From JAVBTR01 sp031556065 (GTDB taxonomy: Bacteria; Bacillota; Clostridia; Christensenellales; Aristaeellaceae), in the NCBI GenBank assembly GCA_031556065.1, contig JAVBTR010000084.1, forward strand, positions 1 to 64,000: 64,000 nucleotides of DNA. Reading direction: 5' to 3'. The notes below the pieces were generated by a model. The model was not told where the DNA came from and did not search any database. It worked only from the letters and a program-made list of their open reading frames with translations. Numbering within the stretch: position 1 is the first letter of the stretch; each line of letters opens with the position of its first letter. Made by a program: the position numbers and the translations under genes. Below, one piece after another: positions 18,871 through 26,383 of the stretch.

Positions 18871-19083
18871 ATGTCTATTGTTGAACCTACCATTGTTGAT
18901 TTGGCCGATAAAGCCGATTGCCGCTACACCCTGGTGGTGGAGGTTTCCAAGCGGGCACGCCAGATTTTAGACGGAGCTCAGCCCTTGATCGACGCTAAAG
19001 ATATGAAGCCCTTAAAGCAGGCTGTGGAAGAAATTAACCGTGGCTTGCTGGAATATGAACGGAAAGATGAAGATGAAGCCTGA
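18871..19083 (+). CDS. rpoZ: RNA polymerase omega subunit
   Basis: A 70-residue omega subunit that binds beta-prime and helps assemble RNA polymerase. DKADCRYTLVVEVSKRARQI matches the conserved N-terminal helix region, followed by DAKDMKPLKQAVEEI. AAGGAGG precedes the ATG. It lies 15 bases after gmk, and coaBC begins inside its 3' end. Confidence 0.9.
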   Translation: MSIVEPTIVDLADKADCRYTLVVEVSKRARQILDGAQPLIDAKDMKPLKQAVEEINRGLLEYERKDEDEA

Positions 19084-20305
19084 AAACAAGCCTCTTCAAG
19101 GCCAAGATATTGTTCTGGGGGTAACGGGAGGCATCGCTGCCTATAAGGCGGCGGAGGTGGTATCCCGTTTGCGGAAATTTGGGGCGGAAGTCTATGTGAT
19201 CATGACTAAAAACGCCACCCAGTTTATTGCCCCCATGACATTCGAGACCCTGTCCAACCACCCTGTTGTGGTGGATACCTTTGCGCGCTCGGAAACCTGG
19301 GAGGTGGAGCATATCGCTTTGGCCAAAAGGGCAAAGCTGTTTTGCATTGCGCCCGCCACAGCCAATATCCTGGCAAAAATGGCCCACGGTATTGCGGACG
19401 ATATGCTTTCCACAACAATTCTGGCTACCAAGGCCCCTGTATTGGTGGCCCCGGCCATGAATACCGGCATGTGGACAGCAGACGCCACCAAGGAAAACAT
19501 GAAGACCTTGGCTGCCCGCGGGGTGAAGCAAATCGGCCCGGATGAGGGTCTTTTGGCCTGTGGGGATTCCGGCGCAGGCCGTATGGCGGAACCGGCACAA
19601 ATCGTACAAGCCATTGCTTCCATATTGGCTGTCGGTGAAAAAAAGGATATGCAGGGCGTTCGTTTATTGGTTACCGCAGGGCCTACTAGAGAGCGGATCG
19701 ACCCGGTCCGGTATATGACAAACGATTCTTCCGGTAAAATGGGTTACGCCATCGCTCAGGCGGCGCAAAAACGCGGGGCGGATGTTACGCTGGTAACAGG
19801 TCCTGTGCAATTGGAAGCACCGAAAAACATGAAGGTCATCCCCATTCAATCCACCCAGGATTTGTTTAACGCGGTAACACAAAACGCGCCGTTGATGGAT
19901 ATTTTGATTCAGGCCGCAGCCCCGGCGGATTTCACCCCGGTGGTGAAAAGCCAGCAAAAGATCAAGAAAAGAGCAGGGGAACCGCTGGAACTGAAATTCC
20001 ATGAAACCCCCGATGTGGCCAAGGCCGCAGGGGCCAATAAACGGGAAGACCAGGTATTTATTGGCTTTGCCGCCGAAACCCAGGACCTGATGGGCAATGC
20101 AAAAAAGAAGCTGGAATCAAAAAACCTGGATATGATCGTGGCTAACGATGTGACCATGCCCGGAGCGGGCTTTTTGGTGGATACCAACATCGCGGTGCTG
20201 ATCAGCCGGGATTTTATAAAGGAAAAACCCATGCAGGCAAAAATCGCTTTGGCGGAAGAGATTCTGGATGAAGCCATAGCCATGTTTCATAACAAAAAGG
20301 CTTGA
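19073..20305 (+). CDS. coaBC: bifunctional phosphopantothenoylcysteine decarboxylase / phosphopantothenate-cysteine ligase
   Basis: Makes 4'-phosphopantetheine for coenzyme A in two steps. The flavin-dependent CoaC half shows GVTGGIAAYKAAEVV, the conserved PAMNTGMW, and ACGDSGAGRM. The CoaB half begins at LVTAGPTRERIDPVRY and contains SSGKMGYAIA. Several in-frame starts exist within rpoZ (19040 GTG, 19067 and 19073 ATG). I favour 19073, which gives an 11-base overlap with the rpoZ stop and about 410 residues. The stop codon is embedded in the -35 box of the rpmH promoter. Confidence 0.92.
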   Translation: MKPENKPLQGQDIVLGVTGGIAAYKAAEVVSRLRKFGAEVYVIMTKNATQFIAPMTFETLSNHPVVVDTFARSETWEVEHIALAKRAKLFCIAPATANILAKMAHGIADDMLSTTILATKAPVLVAPAMNTGMWTADATKENMKTLAARGVKQIGPDEGLLACGDSGAGRMAEPAQIVQAIASILAVGEKKDMQGVRLLVTAGPTRERIDPVRYMTNDSSGKMGYAIAQAAQKRGADVTLVTGPVQLEAPKNMKVIPIQSTQDLFNAVTQNAPLMDILIQAAAPADFTPVVKSQQKIKKRAGEPLELKFHETPDVAKAAGANKREDQVFIGFAAETQDLMGNAKKKLESKNLDMIVANDVTMPGAGFLVDTNIAVLISRDFIKEKPMQAKIALAEEILDEAIAMFHNKKA

Positions 20306-20330
20306 CAACAGGCTTTGATGTCAGTATACT
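20302..20330 (+). promoter_or_regulatory. consensus SigmaA promoter of the rpmH operon
   Basis: A perfect TTGACA (20302-20307) and TATACT (20325-20330) are separated by 17 bases. The -35 box contains the coaBC stop codon. Strength fits a ribosomal protein gene. Confidence 0.85.
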
Positions 20331-20354
20331 GTAAAGGCTGTTCAAGGGTAACCG

Positions 20355-20368
20355 GTGCCAATTGGCAC
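20355..20368 (+). promoter_or_regulatory. perfect 14-bp palindrome in the rpmH leader
   Basis: GTGCCAATTGGCAC is fully self-complementary and lies about 20 bases after the expected start of transcription and 44 bases before rpmH. It could be an operator or half of an RNA structure. No known site is recognised. Confidence 0.4.
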
Positions 20369-20411
20369 ATTACGCATAGAACGATGATTATCGTGTGAGG
20401 AGTGTTTTTGT

Positions 20412-20546
20412 ATGTTCCGTACTTATCAGCCCAAAAAGCGCCAGCGCAGCAAGGTCCATGGTTTCCGTTCCCGTATGTCCACTAAAAATGGCCGTCGTGT
20501 ATTAGCCGCCCGCCGTAAAAGGGGCCGCAAGGTATTAAGCGCCTGA
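20412..20546 (+). CDS. rpmH: 50S ribosomal protein L34
   Basis: A 44-residue, very basic ribosomal protein too short for many gene callers. The sequence starts MFRTYQPKKRQRSKVHGFR and ends GRKVLSA, the classic L34 pattern. The start follows GAGGAG about 10 bases upstream. It heads the rpmH-rnpA-yidD-yidC-jag cluster, which in most bacteria sits beside dnaA; here the upstream neighbour is coaBC. Confidence 0.95.
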   Translation: MFRTYQPKKRQRSKVHGFRSRMSTKNGRRVLAARRKRGRKVLSA

Positions 20547-20578
20547 TTTTAAATCAGAACGTTATTCCTGCTTGGCTT

Positions 20579-20621
20579 AGCCCGTCCGATGCTTGCCGCA
20601 GTGCATGAGGGACGGGCTTTT
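20579..20621 (+). terminator. hairpin with T-run between rpmH and rnpA
   Basis: AGCCCGTCC (20579-20587) pairs with GGACGGGCT (20610-20618), a 9-bp perfect stem with a 22-base loop followed by TTTT. It probably acts as a partial terminator or processing site, so that rpmH mRNA outnumbers rnpA, or marks the 3' end of the rpmH message. Confidence 0.6.
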
Positions 20622-20646
20622 CAAGTTTGAATAAGAGGAGAAATCA

Positions 20647-20991
20647 ATGCAACGCAGTTTTCGTTTGCAAAAGAACCGACAGTTCCAGTACGTTTACAGG
20701 CGTGGCAAAAGCGCTGCCACCAAGCCAATGGTACTGCTTTATGCAAAGGGAAACAAAGTGCGCATCGGTTTTTCGGTATCGAAAAAAGTTGGAAACGCGG
20801 TTACACGCAATCTTGTCAGGCGCCGCCTTCGGGAATGTTTCCGCCCGTACATACAGGGAATCAAACCGGGTTCCTATGTGGTGGCAGCACGTGCCGGTGC
20901 AGCCGAAGCAAGCTACCAAACCCTGGCAAAGGATGCCAGGTATCTACTTACCAAGCTGGACCTGTTCGCCCGAGGGAATCAAACGCCATGA
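20647..20991 (+). CDS. rnpA: ribonuclease P protein component
   Basis: Binds RNase P RNA and helps mature tRNA 5' ends. The start RSFRLQKNRQFQYVYRRGKS and the RNR signature region NAVTRNLVRRRLRECFRP are typical. Length 114. AGAGGAG precedes the ATG. The stop overlaps the yidD start as ATGA. Confidence 0.94.
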   Translation: MQRSFRLQKNRQFQYVYRRGKSAATKPMVLLYAKGNKVRIGFSVSKKVGNAVTRNLVRRRLRECFRPYIQGIKPGSYVVAARAGAAEASYQTLAKDARYLLTKLDLFARGNQTP

Positions 20992-21227
20992 AACGGTTTA
21001 TGCTGGCATTGATCCGGTTTTATCAAACTGAGATCAGCCCTAATTCCCCGCCACGCTGTAAATATATCCCCACCTGCAGCCGTTATGCAGTCACTGCTGT
21101 TGAGCGTTATGGCGCTTTAAAGGGCGGGCTAATGGCTGCTTGGCGTATATTGCGATGCAATCCGTTTTCAAAAGGCGGTTATGATCCCGTTCCAGAGGAC
21201 CCTTATGTGATCATTAGGAGGGAATAA
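20988..21227 (+). CDS. yidD: membrane protein insertion efficiency factor YidD
   Basis: A 79-residue protein with the diagnostic Cys-containing block RCKYIPTCSRYAVTAVERYG and CNPFSKGGYDPVP. It assists YidC-dependent membrane insertion, probably at the inner face of the membrane. The reading frame is open much further upstream inside rnpA, but the ATG at 20988, overlapping the rnpA stop by 4 bases, gives the family-length protein. yidC follows after 6 bases. Confidence 0.93.
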   Translation: MKRFMLALIRFYQTEISPNSPPRCKYIPTCSRYAVTAVERYGALKGGLMAAWRILRCNPFSKGGYDPVPEDPYVIIRRE

Positions 21228-21233
21228 CCATCA

Positions 21234-22241
21234 ATGAATGAGTTTCTCAGAACCATTTTGGACGGTATCAATTCAGTTATTGGCAACTATGGTTGGTCTA
21301 TCATCATCTTTACCCTGCTTATTCGCTTGGTTTTAATGCCGTTTGACGCGAAGAGCCGCAAATCCATGCGCAAAATGTCCACCGTTCAGCCGAAAATCAA
21401 CGAGCTGCAAAAAAAGTACGCCAACGATAAAGAAAAGCTCAATCAGAAAACCGCCGAGCTTTATAAAAAAGAAAAAATCAATCCCTTATCCAGCTGTCTG
21501 CCCATGCTGCTGACGATGCCGGTGCTTTTCGCCATGTTCGCAGCCATGAGAATGATCGCCAACACGGAACTGGCAACCCAGCTGTTTACCTTAATTGGCG
21601 GCGAGGTTCCCAAGTATGAATCCTGGCTGTGGATCAAAAACATCTGGATGCCGGACAGCCCTTTCGCGTCCCTTATGCCCGACGCGGCCAGCATCAACCT
21701 GATTCCCTTGGATATTTGGCAGCATGCTTTCGCCAACCTGGGGGATACCATTAAGAATGCCTTGCCCACAGCTTTGAGCTACGATTTTACCACCGATGCG
21801 GCCATGAAGACCTCTGTGGCGGCCATGCTTGAATACATGAAGACGGTGCCAGCTTATGTGGAAGCCATCAAGCCCATGCCTGGCTTTAGCAATATCAACC
21901 TGTGGATCACCCACATTACGGTTTATCTCCAGCACAACGGCTGGTTCATGCTGCCCGTCGTGGCGGCTGCTTCCCAGGTTTTAATGACAAAAGTCAATCC
22001 TGCGGCTACAGGCGCCCAGCAGCCCCAGCCCAATAACAAACAGGGCCAGCCTAACATGAACTTTATGACCTGGTTTTTCCCGATTTTCTCCCTGTTTATC
22101 TGCGCAGGACAGAATGCGGGCTTCTCTTTGTACTGGGTGGCAGCTAACATTATTATGACAGTACAAACGTTCCTGATGAACAAGTATTTTGATGCGCAGG
22201 AAAAGAAACAGACAGTGGAAGGGGAAGGGAGTATTAAATGA
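21234..22241 (+). CDS. yidC: YidC/Oxa1 membrane protein insertase
   Basis: Inserts and folds membrane proteins, alone or with SecYEG. The 335-residue protein shows a first helix followed by GWSIIIFTLLIRLVLMPFDA, the conserved SRKSMRKM segment, PMLLTMPVLFAMF, and C-terminal helices. There is no cleaved lipobox signal, unlike Bacillus SpoIIIJ. A long periplasmic or loop insertion (about residues 120-230) separates the middle helices. The stop overlaps jag by 4 bases (ATGA). Paralogs elsewhere cannot be excluded. Confidence 0.93.
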   Translation: MNEFLRTILDGINSVIGNYGWSIIIFTLLIRLVLMPFDAKSRKSMRKMSTVQPKINELQKKYANDKEKLNQKTAELYKKEKINPLSSCLPMLLTMPVLFAMFAAMRMIANTELATQLFTLIGGEVPKYESWLWIKNIWMPDSPFASLMPDAASINLIPLDIWQHAFANLGDTIKNALPTALSYDFTTDAAMKTSVAAMLEYMKTVPAYVEAIKPMPGFSNINLWITHITVYLQHNGWFMLPVVAAASQVLMTKVNPAATGAQQPQPNNKQGQPNMNFMTWFFPIFSLFICAGQNAGFSLYWVAANIIMTVQTFLMNKYFDAQEKKQTVEGEGSIK

Positions 22242-23068
22242 AAACCTATGAATCGCAGGCCAAAAATGTAGAGGAAGCCGTTTCTGCCGGCTTAGCCCAT
22301 TTAGGGGTATCCATCAGCGATGTAACCATCGATATTTTAGATGAAGGTTCCAAAGGCCTGTTTGGCTTGTTCGGCAGCAAGCAAGCGAAAGTCCGTTTAA
22401 CCGTTAAAGAGGACATGGACGATCTCTTGGCCGATTTAACAAGTGAACCCAAGAAAAAAGCCCCCAAGCCCGTTGCACCTAAAAAGGAAGCGGTGCCTGC
22501 GCCTAAGGCCCCCAAGCCCCAGCCCTCCAAAGCACCTGTTGAAAAAACGGTGGAAGTGCCCAAGGAAAAGGCCCCTTTAACCCCAGCTCAAAAGGCCGAA
22601 GCCGGTTCCGATTGCGCAAAAGCACAGGATTTCTTAAAGCAGCTGACTGGCCTGATGGGTATCGACGTGGAAGTACATGTAAAGAACGACGCGGAAGGTA
22701 ATATTCTTGCCAATATAGAAGGGGATTCTCTGGGAATCCTTATTGGCCGCCGGGGCGAAACCCTGGATGCGTTGCAATATCTCACCAGCCTTTGCGTCAA
22801 TAAGGGCAAGGACGGTTATACCCGGGTTACCCTGGATACGGAAAACTACCGTGCCAAACGGGAAGAAGCGCTGACCCGTCTGGCCAACCGCATGGCCTCC
22901 CGGGCTGTGAAGACAGGCCGCCGTGTGAGTCTGGAACCCATGAACCCTTATGAACGCCGGATCATCCATAGCGCTTTGCAGGGCAACGATCAGGTGGATA
23001 CCCACTCTGAGGGTGAAGAACCGAATCGCCACTTGGTGATTACTTTGAAAAAAGCAAACAAGGAATAA
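22238..23068 (+). CDS. khpB: RNA-binding protein Jag/KhpB
   Basis: Binds RNA and in Gram-positives affects cell elongation and division. The N-terminal Jag domain (MKTYESQAKNVEEAVSAGL, GSKGLFGLFG) is followed by a Pro/Lys/Ala-rich linker (about residues 75-125). A KH domain with IGRRGETLDALQYLTS and an R3H domain (SRAVKTGRRVSLEPMNPYERR) complete it. Length 276. It is the last gene of the rpmH cluster and is followed at once by a small terminator hairpin. In many genomes mnmE and mnmG come next; here they do not. Confidence 0.93.
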   Translation: MKTYESQAKNVEEAVSAGLAHLGVSISDVTIDILDEGSKGLFGLFGSKQAKVRLTVKEDMDDLLADLTSEPKKKAPKPVAPKKEAVPAPKAPKPQPSKAPVEKTVEVPKEKAPLTPAQKAEAGSDCAKAQDFLKQLTGLMGIDVEVHVKNDAEGNILANIEGDSLGILIGRRGETLDALQYLTSLCVNKGKDGYTRVTLDTENYRAKREEALTRLANRMASRAVKTGRRVSLEPMNPYERRIIHSALQGNDQVDTHSEGEEPNRHLVITLKKANKE

Positions 23069-23078
23069 TGGCTTAAAG

Positions 23079-23099
23079 AACCGCATTGAACGCGGTTTT
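23079..23099 (+). terminator. intrinsic terminator of the rpmH-jag cluster
   Basis: AACCGC (23079-23084) pairs with GCGGTT (23092-23097) around a 7-base loop and runs into TTTT. An IS end begins at the very next base (23100). Confidence 0.65.
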
Positions 23100-23173
23100 A
23101 GACTGTTGACAATTGAACCACAACACAAAAGCCTTTTGAGGTATGCCTCGGAAGGCTTTTGTGGTATACTGGG
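23100..23173 (+). mobile_element. solo relic of an IS1182-like element's transposase-proximal end
   Basis: AGACTGTTGACAA at 23100 matches the 14-bp terminal repeat of the intact IS at 30900-32460. Similarity continues through a 17-bp hairpin (ACAAAAGCCTTTTGAGG at 23125-23141 pairing with the arm ending at 23162) to GTGGTATACTGG. The hairpin tip differs from the intact IS by a compensatory pair change (GAGG-TATG-CCTC here, GAGC-TATG-GCTC in the IS). No transposase or opposite end is left. Confidence 0.75.
23162..23170 (+). promoter_or_regulatory. extended -10 promoter contributed by the IS relic
   Basis: TGGTATACT has the TGn extension plus a good -10 hexamer and corresponds to TGGTATAAT at the transposase promoter of the intact IS. 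It lies 40 bases upstream of the deacetylase start. No -35 box at proper distance was seen. Confidence 0.5.
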
Positions 23174-23210
23174 TATCATGGTATTTAAAAGAGGAAAGCG
23201 GTGGCACGCA

Positions 23211-23870
23211 ATGAAAAGCAAAATCGCGGCGCTAATAATGGTACTAACGCTGTTAGCAAGTCACTCGGCTTTTGCTAAGGTATATAAGGAGGGCTCTGCC
23301 GATAAACGGCAGGTGGCGATCACTGTTGACGATTGCTGGGATCTTGCCATTTTGGAACAGATGCTGGACCTGTTCAAGCAAGAGCAAATCCATGTAACGA
23401 TTTACCCTGTTGGTATGAAGATTTTTCCAGAGGATCAGGCGTTGTGGCGGAGGGTGCCGGACGAAGGTCACGAGTTTGGCAATCATACCTTTTCCCATTT
23501 GAAATTGACTAAGCGGGACGCATCCACTGTGATCAGCCAGCTAAGGCGAATGGAAAGGGCGCTGAACAAGGCCTTGGGCTATGAATATAAGATACGTACC
23601 CTTCGGCCTCCCTATGGTGCGTTCAGCGAAAACAATACGCTGAAAACCATTCGAAGAGGCGGCTACAATAAGGTGATCATGTGGTCGGTCAGCCAAAGGG
23701 AGCCTGAAATGGCTTTAAAAAAAGCCAAGAATGGCAGCATCTTTCTTTTTCATACCAATAAAAAGGATTTGGAATGCCTTGCCGCGTTAATCCCAATGCT
23801 CCGAGACGCGGGATATGAGATGGTCACCATATCAGAGCTTTTAGGGTTTTCAGATGAAGAAACAATTTAA
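23211..23870 (+). CDS. exported polysaccharide deacetylase (NodB fold)
   Basis: A 219-residue protein with a signal peptide (IAALIMVLTLLASHSAFA). The NodB motifs are in order: AITVDDCWD (metal and base Asp pair), GNHTFSHLKLT (metal His pair), LRPPYGAFSE, and a final FLFHTNKK. It likely removes acetyl groups from peptidoglycan or another surface polysaccharide. The open frame extends up to 23106, but that part is the IS relic; the ATG at 23211 opens a proper signal peptide. An alternative start at 23178 would add 11 residues. Confidence 0.85.
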   Translation: MKSKIAALIMVLTLLASHSAFAKVYKEGSADKRQVAITVDDCWDLAILEQMLDLFKQEQIHVTIYPVGMKIFPEDQALWRRVPDEGHEFGNHTFSHLKLTKRDASTVISQLRRMERALNKALGYEYKIRTLRPPYGAFSENNTLKTIRRGGYNKVIMWSVSQREPEMALKKAKNGSIFLFHTNKKDLECLAALIPMLRDAGYEMVTISELLGFSDEETI

Positions 23871-23897
23871 AGCTAAATCATATGATAACAGATTGTG

Positions 23898-23932
23898 AAC
23901 CCAGGCCCAAGAAGCGGCTTGGGTTTTGTTAT
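23898..23932 (+). terminator. intrinsic terminator after the deacetylase
   Basis: AACCCAGGC (23898-23906) pairs with GCTTGGGTT (23917-23925), a 9-bp stem with one G-T pair, followed by TTTTGTT. Confidence 0.7.
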
Positions 23933-23959
23933 GTGCAATGGTTTTGTTGGCTGTAAGCT

Positions 23960-24457
23960 TTGGGGCTTATTCAATATGGCTGGGGGAACCTTACTGGGGA
24001 AGAAATGCTTTGCAGGTTTTGGGAAGGGGCGGTTCGGGGCGGCTATCCCGGCCATGGTGAAACCTACTTAAACAAAAAGGATATTCTATGGTGGTCCCAT
24101 GGCGGGGAGCTTCACGGCGAAAGCCATAAGCGCTTCCACCTTTTAAGGGATATTCTGGCGCAAACCCCAGGCATGGGCCTTACACCCTATGAAAGGGCAG
24201 CTTGGGATGAAGTCTGCGGTGTGGCTCAAGGGAGCCACTGGGGGCATGTAAAGGATTATTACCTGTATTATTATAGCTTTATGCGGCCAGCCTTCAGGGA
24301 TTTTTATTTCGATGATGAAACAGAATTTGAAGTGAACCTGATAGATACCTGGGAAACAACCATTGAACCCAAAGGGCTTCATAAGGGCCGGTTCCGCATC
24401 TCCCTTCCGGCAAAGCCCTTTATGGCCATACAGATCAAACGCGTAAACCGCGGTTAA
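23960..24457 (+). pseudogene. C-terminal remnant of a DUF5605/DUF5060-type glycoside hydrolase
   Basis: The frame encodes about 165 residues matching only the C-terminal part of DUF4038/DUF5605 glycosidases: YGWGNLTGEEMLCRFWEG, GGYPGHGETY, ILWWSHGGELHG, then a beta-rich tail. A stop at 23954-23956 and unrelated sequence cut it off from the missing catalytic N-terminus, which in intact relatives makes up most of a protein of roughly 500 residues. I read it as a deletion remnant. It has no ribosome site of its own. The AraC-type regulator that follows may once have controlled it. Confidence 0.7.
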
Positions 24458-24511
24458 ACCCGGGAAGGAGGGCAAATAAACATTCAGGAAAGGAAAGAGC
24501 GCATATTAAAA

Positions 24512-25555
24512 ATGAATCAGGAAGAAGAAGTATACAAGGAATTGTATTTAAACCATCCTGATATCTATTTTTACGATAAGGCCGGCGGCATCTATCATGA
24601 CTGGGAAGAGTTTAAGGCGTTTTATCGCCAAAGCAAAAGCCCGATTGCCCTGCCAGACAATCCGCCTACCCAAATGAGCGATGTTTTGCGGGAAAGCGCT
24701 TTTTTTCTGGATGATGACAAGGACGTTAGCCTGGTGTTCAATGCCAGGTATTGCCCTCCTTTTTGGCATCACCTTAAATTCGTCAAGATTATGTATGTGC
24801 TCAACGGAACCTTTCTTTTAAACACAAAGCACGATAAGACCATCCAGCTGAAGGCCGGGAATTTTGTGGTGGTGCCGCCGGAATTGGAGCAATCGGTCTT
24901 TTCCCACCACGATGAAGATATGGTGGTTAACATCTTTTTAAGGGCCAGCACTTTGGAAAGAGCCTTTTCCTCGCTGCTGCTGGAATCCAGGGAGCTTTCC
25001 GGTTTTTTTTGGAAGGTGCTTTACGGCAAGGATGAAAGCAGCATTATCTGGTTTCAAAATGGCCCAGACCCCTGCCTGGATCGGTTTGTTTTAGATATGT
25101 ACGACGAAGTGGAAAACCCTCAAAAGGGTGGTAATTTCTTTTTAGTAAGCTATGTTATGGCCTTTTTGGCTTATGCCCTGTACCACCATCAGGACAGAAT
25201 GACCTCTATTCGGGATACGCAGCTTCGGCACGATAAATTTCCGGCCATTATCCAATACATCCGCGGAAATTACAGTACCATAACCCTTCCGGCTCTGGCG
25301 GAGCATTTTCAAAAAAGTGAGGAATACCTTTCCCGCTATATCAGGCAGGAAACAGGGTATACCTTAACCCACCTTTTACGGGAATTTCGCATTAAAAAGG
25401 CTGCCACCATGCTTCGGGATTCGGAGCTGAGCATTGAAGAAATTATGTTCGAAGTGGGCTATACCGACGCCAGTTATTTTTACAAGGTATTTAAAGAGCA
25501 TTTTCATATGACGCCCCATCAATACCGAAAACATGAGAAAATTATCAGCCTATAG
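24512..25555 (+). CDS. AraC family transcriptional regulator with N-terminal cupin
   Basis: A 347-residue regulator. The N-terminal part carries a cupin-like sensor (VLNGTFLLNTKHDKTIQLK, AGNFVVVPPELEQSVFSH, about residues 95-150). The C-terminal 100 residues hold two helix-turn-helix motifs (ITLPALAEHFQKSEEYLSRY and ELSIEEIMFEVGYTDASYF). Such regulators usually sense sugars and control neighbouring carbohydrate genes. Its upstream neighbour is a glycosidase remnant, so its local target may be lost. It converges on the beta-lactamase-fold gene with a 6-base overlap. Confidence 0.9.
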   Translation: MNQEEEVYKELYLNHPDIYFYDKAGGIYHDWEEFKAFYRQSKSPIALPDNPPTQMSDVLRESAFFLDDDKDVSLVFNARYCPPFWHHLKFVKIMYVLNGTFLLNTKHDKTIQLKAGNFVVVPPELEQSVFSHHDEDMVVNIFLRASTLERAFSSLLLESRELSGFFWKVLYGKDESSIIWFQNGPDPCLDRFVLDMYDEVENPQKGGNFFLVSYVMAFLAYALYHHQDRMTSIRDTQLRHDKFPAIIQYIRGNYSTITLPALAEHFQKSEEYLSRYIRQETGYTLTHLLREFRIKKAATMLRDSELSIEEIMFEVGYTDASYFYKVFKEHFHMTPHQYRKHEKIISL

Positions 25556-26299
25556 TGCTTGCTGGTATAATGCATAGGTGGTTTCCCCGATGCACCTTTC
25601 AAATTCCGGCACATTGGTTTCATTGGAAAGAAAACAGGCTATGAACGGCTTTTCTGCCAATACAATGCCCACATCATTGGTGATGCCCTCGTCTTCACCG
25701 GTTTTGTGGGCACATTTGATGCCCTCGCAGTGAATGTAGAAGGGCATTTTGCCGTTTAGCTGCTGGTGAGAGAGAATATCCAGCATTTTTTCATCCGCCC
25801 AAGGGGAAATAAGCTGTTTATTGTAGATTTTTTTTAGCAGCAAGCCCATATCCTTTGCGGTAACATAGTTTTGAATACCTTGTCGGGAAAGCTCTGGCTG
25901 AAACAATTTTCGGTTGATTCGCGTTCCAACCAGGCCTAACTGATCAATGGTATGGTTAATCTTATCCATGCTTAAAAAGTCGATCAGGATATTGGTAGCT
26001 GTATTATCGCTTACAATTATCATTAATGTGACGAGGTCGATCAAAGGCAGCGTAATACCATCATGCAAATAAGAAAGGGCCCCACAGGAAGGGAGCTTCT
26101 GGCTTCTTTCAATGGTAAAAGGAGTCATCCTGTCCAGGTTTTCTTCCTCAATTTGCCGGAAGGCTTCCACCATAATAGGAAGCTTAATGACACTGGCCGC
26201 CATCAAAGGCAGGTCTTCGTTGTAGCAAAGGCGCTTGCCGGAAGCAAAGGCTTCATAATAAAAGCCAATTTGGCCTTCAAAACGGGAAAAATCCATCAT
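25550..26299 (-). CDS. class A beta-lactamase-fold serine hydrolase, cytosolic, Glu166 position is Gln
   Basis: A 249-residue protein with the penicillin-recognising triad of motifs: SVIK (SxxK), SDN and KTG (AHKTGED). There is no signal peptide or lipobox. By alignment to TEM spacing from SDN, the general-base position (Glu166 in WEPELN) corresponds to the Gln in LFQPELS. Deacylation as a true beta-lactamase is therefore doubtful, and a peptidase or esterase role is more likely. An extended -10 (TG-C-TATAAT, minus strand) precedes it. GGAGGT lies 6 bases before the first ATG of the ATGATG pair. Confidence 0.8.
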   Translation of the reverse strand: MMDFSRFEGQIGFYYEAFASGKRLCYNEDLPLMAASVIKLPIMVEAFRQIEEENLDRMTPFTIERSQKLPSCGALSYLHDGITLPLIDLVTLMIIVSDNTATNILIDFLSMDKINHTIDQLGLVGTRINRKLFQPELSRQGIQNYVTAKDMGLLLKKIYNKQLISPWADEKMLDILSHQQLNGKMPFYIHCEGIKCAHKTGEDEGITNDVGIVLAEKPFIACFLSNETNVPEFERCIGETTYALYQQAL

Positions 26300-26333
26300 T
26301 CATTCACCTCCGAGCCATTATAGCACAATCCGA

Positions 26334-26362
26334 TTGACAGTGAAACCAATCTGTTTTACAAT
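26334..26362 (+). promoter_or_regulatory. consensus SigmaA promoter of the C39-like gene
   Basis: TTGACA (26334-26339) and TACAAT (26357-26362) are 17 bases apart, 22 bases before the ATG. Transcription diverges from the beta-lactamase-fold gene. Confidence 0.75.
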
Positions 26363-26383
26363 GATCCCCAGGAGGGGTTTCAT

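Noticed and set aside
25550..26299. Antibiotic-resistance beta-lactamase
   Set aside because: No export signal, and the general-base Glu position appears to be Gln.
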